DNA of 37,662 nucleotides from Clostridiaceae bacterium (GTDB lineage Bacteria; Bacillota; Clostridia; Lachnospirales; Lachnospiraceae): NCBI GenBank assembly GCA_009911065.1, contig QXWR01000045.1, forward strand, positions 1 to 37,662. The letters are read 5' to 3'. Shown here piece after piece: positions 1-8,069 of the stretch (within the stretch, counting starts at the first letter, position 1; each line of letters starts with the position of its first letter). The position numbers and the translations under genes are program-made. Below the pieces are notes generated by a model. It made no database searches. It saw only the letters and a program-made list of their open reading frames with translations, and was not told the DNA's origin.

Positions 1-180
1 GCTTACAAAAATATGGGGTTTGATATGAACGATTATCCCAATGCTTATCATCAATATGAAAATGAGATTACTTTGCCTCTTCACACTTGTCTGACAAGTA
101 AACAGGTGGAGTATGTGACGGAGAGGTTTTCTTGTTTGTTAATGTCAAAACAGACCATGAACACAGGAAGAAAAAGTTAG
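1..180 (+). CDS. DegT/DnrJ/EryC1/StrS aminotransferase, C-terminal end (partial)
   Basis: Frame 1 is open from the first base to a TAG at 178-180 and encodes the last 59 residues of a protein whose start lies outside the window. The stretch ITLPLHTCLTSKQVEYV is typical of the C-terminal small domain of PLP-dependent sugar aminotransferases of the DegT family, which end with an 'isLPlh..l....v.yV' pattern. These enzymes transaminate 3- or 4-keto nucleotide sugars. The catalytic lysine region is not visible, so the substrate cannot be assigned. It lies 57 bases upstream of a priming sugar transferase and is probably in the same operon. Family assignment rests on this short tail only. Confidence 0.75.
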   Translation, partial: AYKNMGFDMNDYPNAYHQYENEITLPLHTCLTSKQVEYVTERFSCLLMSKQTMNTGRKS

Positions 181-237
181 AAAACGGGCAGCAAACGATC
201 ATGAAGCTGTCTAGTATAACTCGATTAGAGGAGAGAA

Positions 238-966
238 ATGAAACGACATGGCATGTTATGCAAATGGGAGGAGCTTCCGGAGTTTATGCGGACAAAAGAG
301 GTTTTTCCTTACTACAAAGCCTTGAAAAGCCATTTCATTGGACTTTTTATAAAACGGATTTTTGATTTTTTTATATCAACCATCCTGCTTTTTTTGCTGG
401 TTCCGGTTTTTCTGATTGTGGCTCTGTGGATTAAGCTGGACACCAAAGGACCTATTTTTTATACCCAAAAGAGGGTGACACAATATGGAAGAATTTTCTG
501 GATTTATAAATTCCGTACCATGGCAGAGAATGCAGATCAGGCAGGCAGTCTGGTGACAGTTGGCCAAGATCCGCGGATTACAAGGGCTGGGAGATGGCTG
601 CGGAAATATCGATTGGATGAGCTGCCTCAGCTTATGAATATTTGGAAGGGGGAAATGAGTTTTGTGGGAACCAGACCGGAGGTGGTCCGGTATGTAAAGC
701 AATATACAAAGGAAATGTACGCCACTTTGCTGATGCCGGCAGGAGTGACTTCCAGGGCAAGCATTGTGTTTAAGGATGAGGACCGTCTGTTGGAGAAAGG
801 GATGAGAGAGACAAAAGAAAAGACCTCTCCAGATGAAATTTATGTTCAGAAAATTTTGCCGGAAAAAATGAAATATAATCTGGATGCATTGAAAGAATTT
901 TGCTTTTTGGAGGAACTTGGTTTGATGTGTGGAACAATCAAAAAAGTGTTGGGGAAAGAGGGTTAA
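238..966 (+). CDS. Membrane phosphoglycosyl transferase (priming sugar transferase)
   Basis: The 242-residue protein should transfer a sugar phosphate from a nucleotide sugar to undecaprenyl phosphate, the first step in building a lipid-linked polysaccharide unit at the inner face of the membrane. It has one hydrophobic segment at about residues 41-66, followed by the conserved blocks of the bacterial sugar transferase family (PF02397): KFRTM (91-95), LDELPQ (126-131, holding the conserved Asp-Glu pair) and GTRPE (144-148). The short form with a single membrane segment resembles the PglC/EpsL group rather than the large WbaP group. GAGGAG at 230-235 supports the ATG start. The 3' end overlaps the next reading frame if that starts at 929. 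The sugar transferred is unknown. Confidence 0.92.
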   Translation: MKRHGMLCKWEELPEFMRTKEVFPYYKALKSHFIGLFIKRIFDFFISTILLFLLVPVFLIVALWIKLDTKGPIFYTQKRVTQYGRIFWIYKFRTMAENADQAGSLVTVGQDPRITRAGRWLRKYRLDELPQLMNIWKGEMSFVGTRPEVVRYVKQYTKEMYATLLMPAGVTSRASIVFKDEDRLLEKGMRETKEKTSPDEIYVQKILPEKMKYNLDALKEFCFLEELGLMCGTIKKVLGKEG

Positions 967-1024
967 AGCATTTTTCAGACACGCTCCAGGAAAAACAGGA
1001 AAAAGAAAAGACGGAGGAAAACAT

Positions 1025-1873
1025 TTGAAGGTTCAATTATACCATGAAGTCCATGACATATGGCCGGAAACTTTGACTACAATTGGAAATATGTCCAAAC
1101 GGCATCCATTTGTCCAAATCCTTCAGATGGCAGAGGACAGCGCTTATAAAAATTCAGACAAAGTTATTTCCATGATGCCTTATGCAGGCCAGCATATGAT
1201 GGTCCATGGAATGGAAAAGGAGAAATTTATTTACATTCCCAATGGAATAGCCGAGTCAGAATGGAAGGGCAGGGAACGGATTCCCGTAGGTCATCAGGCA
1301 GTTTTTGAGAAACTGAAGGAACAACAAAAATTTATTGTCGGCTATTTTGGCGGACACGCATTGTCCAATAGCCTAGATGTTCTTCTGGCCTGTGCAAAAA
1401 GGCTAAAGGATAATCCCAAATTTGCTTTTGTTCTGGCAGGAGATGGGGTGGAAAAGCCAAAGTTGATGGAGACAGCCAAAAGAGAAAGGCTGGAAAACGT
1501 GTGGTTTTTAGATTCTGTGGCAAAGATTCAGGTCCCGGATTTATTAACCTATTTTGATTGTATATTTATCAGCACAAAGGATTCGCCTTTGTATCGATAT
1601 GGTATCAATATGAACAAGATGTTTGATGCCATGATGGGTGGGAAGCCCATAATTTTAAGCGTGACCACAAAAAGAACACCTGTGGAAGAATACCAATGTG
1701 GCTATGTAACGAAAGCCGGAGAGATCGATAAAATAGTAAAATCCATAATGGATTTGGCCTGTATGGAACCAGAATGCCGCAGAAAAATGGGAGAGCAGGG
1801 GAAAAAGGCCATAGAGGAAAATTTTACTTACAGGAAGCTGGCAGGAAAACTGGAAAAGGTGTGGGCAGGATGA
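1025..1873 (+). pseudogene. GT4-type glycosyltransferase lacking its N-terminal half
   Basis: This frame encodes a near copy of the last two thirds of the next gene: both share HEVHD(I/M)WP, the MS.(K)HPF(V/I)Q block, NG near the domain junction, and NK(M/L)FDAMMGGKPI in the UDP-binding C-terminal domain. About 140 residues of the N-terminal Rossmann domain are absent. Homology begins almost exactly at the position where the paralogue carries its poly-G tract. A TTG at 1025 with GGAGG at 1013-1017 (7-base spacing) would make a 282-residue product; an ATG at 929 inside the preceding gene is also in frame. It may be a decaying remnant or a translated C-terminal module. A lone C-terminal GT-B domain is not expected to act as a normal glycosyltransferase. 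Confidence 0.65.
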
Positions 1874-3162
1874 ATATTGTATTAATTAACCATTATGCTG
1901 GTTCGGTAGATATGGGAATGGAATTTCGTCCCTACTATATGGCCAAGGAGTGGATTCGGCACGGACACAGGGTAGATATTATTGCTGCGGATTATTCCCA
2001 TTTGCGGCAGAAAAATCCAAAGGTGGCAAGAGACTGGCAGGAAGAGGTAATTGACGGAATCCATTACCACTGGATTCGGACCATTTCCTATGAAGGAAAC
2101 GGGGTAAAGCGGGCGATTACGATGTTTCAGTTTGTAGGAAAAATCTGGTTGCGGGCAAAGTGGATTGCAAAAAGATGGAAGCCAGATGTAATTATCACTT
2201 CCTCCACTTATCCTTTGGATACCTATGCAGGACAGCGGATCAAAAAATACCGAACAGCGGAGCAGAAGAGAGCTGAAAGGATTCCTAAGACCGTGCGGGG
2301 GGGGGTAATTCTGATTCATGAGGTGCATGATATGTGGCCATTGTCACCAGTTGTTTTAGGAGGAATGTCAGAAAAACATCCCTTTATTCAGATGATGCAG
2401 GCAGCAGAAAATTCTTTTTGCCGAAAATCAGACCGGGTGGTTTCTTTGCTTCCCTATGCCAAAAAATATTTTGCAGCCCATGGAATGGGTCCGGAAAAAT
2501 TTTATACCATTGCCAATGGAGTGGTAGTGGAGGATTGGGAAAATCCGGAACCGTTGCCAAAACCGCTGAGAATCAAGCTGTCCAAATGGAAGGAAGAAGA
2601 GAAATTTATTTTATGCTTTTTTGGCAGTCACACCTCTAGCTATAATTTGGACAATCTAATTCGGGCGGTTAAGCAGCTTCCGGATGAACGAATCCAGGTG
2701 CTTTTTGTAGGAGAAGGAACCTACAAAAAGCATTTGCAGAAAATGGCTGCAGAAGATTCAAAGACAAAGAGCCGGTTTTGGTTTCATCCTTATATTCCCA
2801 AGCGATCCATACCAAGTTTGATTCAGCAGGTGGATGGAGTTTATATTGGGATACAGCCCTGTATTTTACAAAAGTACGGAATTTGCATGAATAAGCTTTT
2901 CGATGCCATGATGGGTGGAAAACCGATTCTTTTTTCGGCTGCATTTCCTAATAATTATGTAAATCAGTATCAATGCGGAATCACGGTTGCTCCGGAGGAT
3001 ACTGCAGGTCTGACAAAAGCAATAAAACGGCTTCGGGATATGAGTGAAGAGGAGAGGGAATGCATGGGAGAAAACGGACGCAGGGCGGTAAAGGAGGAGT
3101 TTACTTATGACCGACTGGCAGAGCAGTTTGAAAAGGTGTTTAACGGATTTTTGTCTGTGTAG
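1870..3162 (+). CDS. GT4-family glycosyltransferase with an in-frame poly-G tract
   Basis: The 430-residue protein starts at ATG 1870, overlapping the previous stop as ATGA. It is a GT-B fold retaining glycosyltransferase: N-terminal domain from MNIVLINHYAG, with the 'HEVHDMWP' block at about 150-157, and a C-terminal nucleotide-sugar domain with NKLFDAMMGGKPI and a final FTYDRLAEQFEKVF helix. It probably adds a sugar to the lipid-linked repeat at the cytoplasmic face. The coding strand holds G9 at 2297-2305, encoding RGGV at residues 143-146. The present length keeps the frame; eight Gs give an immediate TAA and ten Gs give TGA within a few codons, so each single-base slip would silence the gene. 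Substrate unknown. Confidence 0.88.
   Translation: MNIVLINHYAGSVDMGMEFRPYYMAKEWIRHGHRVDIIAADYSHLRQKNPKVARDWQEEVIDGIHYHWIRTISYEGNGVKRAITMFQFVGKIWLRAKWIAKRWKPDVIITSSTYPLDTYAGQRIKKYRTAEQKRAERIPKTVRGGVILIHEVHDMWPLSPVVLGGMSEKHPFIQMMQAAENSFCRKSDRVVSLLPYAKKYFAAHGMGPEKFYTIANGVVVEDWENPEPLPKPLRIKLSKWKEEEKFILCFFGSHTSSYNLDNLIRAVKQLPDERIQVLFVGEGTYKKHLQKMAAEDSKTKSRFWFHPYIPKRSIPSLIQQVDGVYIGIQPCILQKYGICMNKLFDAMMGGKPILFSAAFPNNYVNQYQCGITVAPEDTAGLTKAIKRLRDMSEEERECMGENGRRAVKEEFTYDRLAEQFEKVFNGFLSV
2297..2305 (+). repeat. Poly-G tract G9 (GT4 gene, in frame)
   Basis: Nine consecutive G, followed by TAA, within codons 143-146 of the glycosyltransferase gene at 1870. In frame as sequenced (CGG GGG GGG GTA). Confidence 0.95.
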
Positions 3163-3177
3163 AGGAAAAGAGTAAGT

Positions 3178-4512
3178 ATGGAGGAAAATAGTTTAGATAT
3201 GAAACAGAAGCTTTTAGATAAAATTGCATCAAAGGAAATTGTGGTAGGGGTAGTTGGTATGGGATACGTGGGACTTCCTCTGGCAGTGGAGAAGGCCAAA
3301 GCGGGATTTAAAACCATTGGTTTTGATGTTCAAACGGAGAAAGTCCGGTTCGTGAATGAGGGACATAACTATATTGGAGATGTGGTGGACCAAGATTTAA
3401 AACAGTTGGTGGAGGCAGGAACTCTTTCTGCAACCGCTGACTTTTCTTTTATAAAGGAAGTGGATTTTGTGGCAATTTGTGTTCCCACTCCTTTAGACCA
3501 GCATCAGCAGCCGGATATCAGCTATGTGCGAGATTCGTCCAGAGAGATTGCAAAGTATTTGAAAAAGGAAAGCATGGTTGTTTTGGAATCCACCACGTAT
3601 CCAGGAACAACAGAGGAGCTGGTAAAGACGATTTTAGAGGAAGGGTCTGGCCTTATTTGTGGAAGGGATTTTTACTTGGGATTTTCTCCAGAACGGGTGG
3701 ACCCAGGCAATCTAATTTATAAAACAAAGAATACGCCTAAAGTGGTGGGAGCCATTGGGGCGGAGGCAACGGAAGTTATTGCAGCCATGTATCGTGCGGT
3801 TTTAGATGGGGATGTGTACGAGGTGTCCTCTCCGGCAGTGGCAGAGATGGAAAAGATTCTGGAAAATACCTACCGCAACATTAACATTGGCCTGGTGAAT
3901 GAATTGTCTATGTTGTGCAACCGAATGGGAATCAGTGTGTGGGAAGTGATTGATGCGGCAAAGACAAAACCGTATGGATTTCAGGCATTTTATCCAGGGC
4001 CAGGTCTTGGAGGACATTGCATTCCCTTAGATCCTTATTATCTGTCCTGGAAAGCACGAGAATACGGGTTCCATACTTCCATGATTGAAAGCTCCATGAT
4101 GATCAATGACAAAATGCCTGAGTACTGTGTGGAGCGGGCGGGAAGGCTTTTGAACCATCAGGAGAAGCCTTTAAAAAATTCAAAAATTCTGGTTCTTGGA
4201 GTTGCCTATAAGCAGGATATTGATGACTACCGGGAAAGTCCGGCTCTCCGTGTGATTGAAGAGCTGGAAAAGGAAGAGGCGAAAGTGGATTATTACGATC
4301 CCTTTGTGGTCCAATACAAGGCCAAAGGGAGAATTGTGAAAGGGCTTTTAGAATTATCTCCGGATATTGTGAGGGAATATGATTTAGTTATCATTACCAC
4401 TGCCCACACCAATGTGGATTATGAGATGGTGCAGGCCAATGCCAAAGCAATTTTTGACACAAAAAATGTGATGAAAAAGATTGAGATGCGGGAAAATATT
4501 GAAGTTTTGTAA
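3178..4512 (+). CDS. wbpA: UDP-N-acetylglucosamine 6-dehydrogenase, WbpA type
   Basis: This 444-residue NAD-dependent nucleotide-sugar dehydrogenase oxidises C6 of a UDP-HexNAc to the uronic acid. The N-terminal Rossmann motif GMGYVGLP lies at residues 27-34. The central part holds the GFSPERVDPGN block, and the catalytic cysteine is Cys281 in GPGLGGHCIPLDPYY, the form seen in WbpA/TviB-like enzymes. The C-terminal domain has VLGVAYKQDIDDYRESPA. With the following 2-epimerase, Gfo/Idh oxidoreductase and hexapeptide acetyltransferase it matches the Pseudomonas aeruginosa wbpA-wbpI-wbpB-wbpD set for UDP-2,3-diacetamido-2,3-dideoxy-mannuronic acid. WbpA acts first, on UDP-GlcNAc. A UDP-ManNAc dehydrogenase role is the main alternative. 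GAGG at 3162-3165 precedes the start. Confidence 0.88.
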   Translation: MEENSLDMKQKLLDKIASKEIVVGVVGMGYVGLPLAVEKAKAGFKTIGFDVQTEKVRFVNEGHNYIGDVVDQDLKQLVEAGTLSATADFSFIKEVDFVAICVPTPLDQHQQPDISYVRDSSREIAKYLKKESMVVLESTTYPGTTEELVKTILEEGSGLICGRDFYLGFSPERVDPGNLIYKTKNTPKVVGAIGAEATEVIAAMYRAVLDGDVYEVSSPAVAEMEKILENTYRNINIGLVNELSMLCNRMGISVWEVIDAAKTKPYGFQAFYPGPGLGGHCIPLDPYYLSWKAREYGFHTSMIESSMMINDKMPEYCVERAGRLLNHQEKPLKNSKILVLGVAYKQDIDDYRESPALRVIEELEKEEAKVDYYDPFVVQYKAKGRIVKGLLELSPDIVREYDLVIITTAHTNVDYEMVQANAKAIFDTKNVMKKIEMRENIEVL

Positions 4513-4540
4513 GGAAAACACGTAAGAAAGAAGGGCGGGA

Positions 4541-5647
4541 ATGAAGATTGTAACCATTGTGGGAGCAAGGCCGCAGTTTATTAAGGCAGCAGCCTTTTCC
4601 AGAGCAGTGAAAGGGCGTCATACAGAAGTTTTAATACATACCGGACAGCACTTTGATTCCAACATGTCCGATATATTTTTTCAGGAGCTTGATATTCCAA
4701 AACCAGCTTATCATTTGGGAATTTCAGGGGGGAGCCATGGAAAAATGACCGGAGCTATGATAGCTGGAATTGAGGAAGTTTTAATCAGGGAAAGGCCAGA
4801 CTGGACGCTGGTTTATGGAGATACCAATTCTACCATGGCCGGAGCTATAGCAGCAGTGAAGCTGGGGATTCCGGTTGCCCATGTGGAGGCCAGGATTCGC
4901 CTGGGAACCCTGTCAAATCCGGAAGAGGTGAACCGTATTGTGACAGACCATGTTTCCCGGATTTTGTTTGTTCCTACGGATGTGGAGCTTCAGAATCTTC
5001 AGAAGGAAAATTTAGATGCAGATGCTCATGTGGTTGGCAACATTATGTATGATTCCTATTTGTATTGTATGAATCAGATTGAGGAAATGACCCAAATCCA
5101 TCTTTATGATCGGAAAGGACACCAGATTGATTTGCCAGAAAGGTATTATTATCTGACCTGCCACCGACAGGAAAATACTTATGATGATATTCCTTTAAGA
5201 GAGATATTAAAAGCGATGAATGAACTGGAATTTCCATCTGTTTATCCAATCCATCCAAGGAACCAGGAGCGTGTGGAGCGTCTTTGTTTGGAAAATCATT
5301 TTGAAAAGATTCGGTTTATTCAGCCAGTGGGGTATCGGGAGTCTTTGTATCTTTTGAAGCATTGTGAGAAGGTAGTTACTGATTCAGGAGGACTGCAGTG
5401 TGAGGCGTTTTATGCAAAAAAGCAGTGTGTGACGGTCTTTGACCGGGTTTGCTGGCCTCAAACCATGGTGGGAAACCGGAACCAGCTGTCCAAAGCAAAA
5501 GCGGAGGAAATCCTGGACAGACTCAGTCAGGTTCAGGAGATTCAAAAAGATTATCAGCCGTTTGGAGATGGACATACAGCAGAGAAAGTGATTGGGATTT
5601 TGGAAAAATTCTATGATTCTGCGTATTTGAGCGCTGGTGCTGTTTAG
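4541..5647 (+). CDS. wbpI: UDP-GlcNAc 2-epimerase family, WbpI type
   Basis: The 368-residue protein belongs to the non-hydrolysing UDP-GlcNAc 2-epimerases: GARPQFIK at 8-15, HTGQHFD, VYGDTNSTMAG, CHRQEN and the DSGG.Q.EA block near the C-terminus. It is closer to WbpI/WlbD, which invert C2 of UDP-2,3-diacetamido-glucuronic acid, than to WecB, because it has the SGGSHG segment and the VFDRVCWP(Q/E) tail of that group; a separate WecB-like paralogue lies at 9666. The normally invariant Gly of HVEAG is Arg here (codon AGG at 4892-4894, residue 118), which could reduce activity. GGGCGGG lies just upstream of the ATG. The gene sits 28 bases after wbpA. Confidence 0.87.
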   Translation: MKIVTIVGARPQFIKAAAFSRAVKGRHTEVLIHTGQHFDSNMSDIFFQELDIPKPAYHLGISGGSHGKMTGAMIAGIEEVLIRERPDWTLVYGDTNSTMAGAIAAVKLGIPVAHVEARIRLGTLSNPEEVNRIVTDHVSRILFVPTDVELQNLQKENLDADAHVVGNIMYDSYLYCMNQIEEMTQIHLYDRKGHQIDLPERYYYLTCHRQENTYDDIPLREILKAMNELEFPSVYPIHPRNQERVERLCLENHFEKIRFIQPVGYRESLYLLKHCEKVVTDSGGLQCEAFYAKKQCVTVFDRVCWPQTMVGNRNQLSKAKAEEILDRLSQVQEIQKDYQPFGDGHTAEKVIGILEKFYDSAYLSAGAV

Positions 5648-5734
5648 GAGGCTATTGAAGATTCCAAATTATTTGGTTTATTGGGTATATTGCCGCATAA
5701 TTACGATGAAAGAAAAATAGCAGGAGTGAGGATT

Positions 5735-6877
5735 ATGAAATACGCATTGATTGGGTGTGGAAGGATTTCTACAAATCATATTAAGGCGGCTCTCGAAAAT
5801 GGCCTGGAGATTGTGGGAATCTGCGATGTAGTTCCGGATCGTATGCAGGCTCTTTTGGAAAAGCACAACCTTTTGAAAGACACAACCATTGAGCGGTTTA
5901 CCGATTACAGAAGAATGATTGCAGAGGTAAAACCACAACTGGTAAGTATTGCAACCGAGAGCGGACTCCATGGGGAGATTGCTCTTTTTTGTATAGAACA
6001 GGGAGTTCATGTGATTATTGAAAAGCCTATGGCCATGAGCATGGAGGAGGCGGAAAAGATTCTTCGTTTGTCGAAGGAAAAGCAGGTAAAAGTGAGCGCT
6101 TGCCATCAGAACCGATTTAACGTGGCAGTGCAAGAGCTTCGAAAAGCATTGGAGGAAGGCCGGTTTGGTCAGCTGTCCCATGGCTCAGTTCATGTGAGGT
6201 GGAACCGCAGCCGGGATTATTACAGACAGGCGCCCTGGAGAGGAACTTGGGAACAGGATGGGGGAGCTTTGATGAACCAATGTATTCATGGAATCGATCT
6301 GCTTCGCTGGATGTTTGGAGGAGGGATCGAAGAGGTCTATGGGCAGACTCGCCGCCAGCTCCATGATTATTTGGAAGCAGAGGATGTGGGCGTGGCAGTG
6401 GTTCGTTTTAAGAATGGGTCCATAGCTACCATAGAAGGAACCACCAATGTATATCCGCAAAATTTGGAAGAGACGTTGTATGTGTTTGGGGAAAAAGGCA
6501 CGGTGAAGTTGGGCGGGAAATCTACCAATACCATTGATGTGTGGAATTTTGCAGATGAGACAAAGGCAGATGAAGAAAAGAAAAGCCTGAAAGAAGCAGT
6601 GAAGAATGTGTATGGGAACGGCCATACCAGCCTTTTTGCGGATATGATTCAAGCGATCCAGGAAAACCGAAGGCCGTATGTGGACGGGTATGCAGGACGT
6701 GATGCTCTGGAACTGGTGCTGGCAATTTATAAGAGTCAGAAGGAGGGGAAGCCGGTGAAGCTGCCGTTAAAGAGTTTTTCCAGTCGGGAGATGGAAGGGA
6801 TGTTTAAGGGAAGGAAAGGGGAAAAAGATGGAGATTGGTGTTTTAACCTATACGGCGGCCCATCGGAAAACGTATGA
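5735..6877 (+). CDS. wbpB: Gfo/Idh/MocA oxidoreductase, WbpB/WlbA type
   Basis: The preferred start is ATG 5735 with AGGAGTGAGG at 5722-5731, giving 380 residues. The N-terminal NAD-binding motif GCGRIS (7-12) and the EKP motif (Glu96-Pro98) define the Gfo/Idh/MocA fold. NRFN followed by RWNRSRDYY, APWRGTWEQDGGALMNQ and HGIDLL are close to WlbA/WbpB, which oxidise the 3-hydroxyl of UDP-N-acetyl-glucuronic acid to the 3-keto sugar needed for transamination. The C-terminal tail after about residue 357 overlaps the start of the next gene by 50 bases and is longer than I would expect for the family, which may reflect a late frameshift. It is placed between the epimerase and the formyltransferase. 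Confidence 0.88.
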   Translation: MKYALIGCGRISTNHIKAALENGLEIVGICDVVPDRMQALLEKHNLLKDTTIERFTDYRRMIAEVKPQLVSIATESGLHGEIALFCIEQGVHVIIEKPMAMSMEEAEKILRLSKEKQVKVSACHQNRFNVAVQELRKALEEGRFGQLSHGSVHVRWNRSRDYYRQAPWRGTWEQDGGALMNQCIHGIDLLRWMFGGGIEEVYGQTRRQLHDYLEAEDVGVAVVRFKNGSIATIEGTTNVYPQNLEETLYVFGEKGTVKLGGKSTNTIDVWNFADETKADEEKKSLKEAVKNVYGNGHTSLFADMIQAIQENRRPYVDGYAGRDALELVLAIYKSQKEGKPVKLPLKSFSSREMEGMFKGRKGEKDGDWCFNLYGGPSENV

Positions 6878-7504
6878 TACCTTATGTTTTTTAAAGGCTA
6901 AAGGATATGAAGACGTGGAGGTTTATGGAGTGCCTTTTCATTACACCAAAAGTTTTCAACCACTTTATTCACATCGGCCGGAACCCATGGCTTCCTGCCC
7001 TGGAATAGAAGAATTATGCAGAGCTTTTGGATACAGATTTTATTCGGGGGGGGGGGGTACGCGGAATTTGACATAAAAGAGGAACGAATCCTTCTTTTAT
7101 GTGGCGCAGGGATTCTCCCAGGGAATTTCGTCCATAGATATCGGATTATCAATTCCCATCCTGGATACCTTCCCTACTCAAGAGGATTGGATGCACTCAA
7201 ATGGGCGATTGTGGATGGATTTCCAATCGGAGTAACCACCCATTTTCTTGGACAGGAAACCGATGGGGGAGAGATTCTTGAGCGGAGAATCGTTCCTGTC
7301 CGATATGCGGATACATTCCATGCAGTTGCTCAGAGAGTTTATGAGACGGAAATCGAAATGCTGGTGGGTGCTTTAGAGAAGACGAATGAAATTCACGAAT
7401 TTGTGGATGGAAGCAGTTATCCGGTTCACCGGAGGATGCCTCACTACATAGAAATACGGCTGATGGAAAGGTTTGAGGAACTGAGGAGAATGGCGGCGTA
7501 TTAA
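6828..7504 (+). pseudogene. Sugar N-formyltransferase, frame broken at a poly-G tract (phase-off)
   Basis: Two reading frames (6828-7076 and the frame entering at 7016 and ending at 7504) together encode one Fmt-like formyltransferase of 225 residues; the break lies exactly at G12 (7046-7057). As sequenced, translation from ATG 6828 stops at 7074-7076 after 82 residues. Ten or thirteen Gs would join the halves. In the restored protein the catalytic set is Asn109 and His111 (NSHPGYLP) and Asp146 (ETDGGEIL), as in formyltransferases using N10-formyltetrahydrofolate. Its place between wbpB and wbpD suggests it formylates an amino group on the same amino-sugar pathway, perhaps in competition with WbpD acetylation. 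AAGGAAAGGGG precedes the start. I read it as a switched-off rather than a dead gene because both halves are otherwise intact. Confidence 0.85.
7046..7057 (+). repeat. Poly-G tract G12 (formyltransferase, out of frame)
   Basis: Twelve consecutive G followed by TAC, the longest tract in the window. It falls in codons 73-77 of the formyltransferase; 10 or 13 Gs would restore the reading frame. Confidence 0.95.
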
Positions 7505-7517
7505 TTCTGCAAAGCTT

Positions 7518-8039
7518 ATGTCTGTTTTTATACATGCAAGCAGTTATATTGATGAAAATGTGGAAATTGGAGAAGGGACAAAGATCTGGCATTTTTGTCA
7601 CATTCAGAATGGAGCAAGGATAGGAAAAAACTGCGTCCTTGGGCAGAATGTAAATATTTCCAATCGTGTGAAGATTGGGAATTATGTGAAAATTCAGAAC
7701 AATGTTTCCATCTATGAAGGGGTGGAGTTGGAGGATGGTGTGTTTTGCGGGCCTTCCTGTGTGTTTACAAACGATTTAACGCCAAGAGCAGAGTTCCCCA
7801 AAGGAAGTAAGGGGTATGTGAAGACCTTGGTAAAGCATGGGGCCAGTATTGGCGCCAATGCCACGATTGTCTGTGGGATTACCATTGGAGAATATGCGAT
7901 GGTGGCCGCTGGGGCGGTGGTGACAAAGGATGTGCCGGATTTTGCTTTGGTGGCAGGGGTGCCGGCGAAAGTTGTGGGGGGAGTGGATCAATTTGGAAGG
8001 GTTCGAAAAGAGATGGATTGTAAAAATGAAAATACTTGA
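7518..8039 (+). CDS. wbpD: Hexapeptide-repeat N-acetyltransferase, WbpD/WlbB type
   Basis: The 173-residue protein is built of left-handed beta-helix hexapeptide repeats, with GTKIWHFCHIQ, GQNVNISN, KIQNNVSIYEGVELEDGVFCGPS, FTND, and GANATIVCGITIGEY in the order found in WbpD/WlbB. These enzymes acetylate the 3-amino group of UDP-2-acetamido-3-amino-glucuronic acid using acetyl-CoA. The gene follows the phase-variable formyltransferase by 13 bases. No strong Shine-Dalgarno is visible, so it may depend on translation from upstream, which the off-state formyltransferase would change. A G6 run at 7976-7981 near its 3' end is a possible shorter slippage site. Confidence 0.9.
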   Translation: MSVFIHASSYIDENVEIGEGTKIWHFCHIQNGARIGKNCVLGQNVNISNRVKIGNYVKIQNNVSIYEGVELEDGVFCGPSCVFTNDLTPRAEFPKGSKGYVKTLVKHGASIGANATIVCGITIGEYAMVAAGAVVTKDVPDFALVAGVPAKVVGGVDQFGRVRKEMDCKNENT

Positions 8040-8069
8040 GATTTCAGGTTTTTTAAGGTGGGAAAAAGT

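Noticed and set aside
5678..6181. 167-codon minus-strand frame opposite wbpB
   Set aside because: Antisense shadow of a well-supported oxidoreductase gene with no recognisable family.
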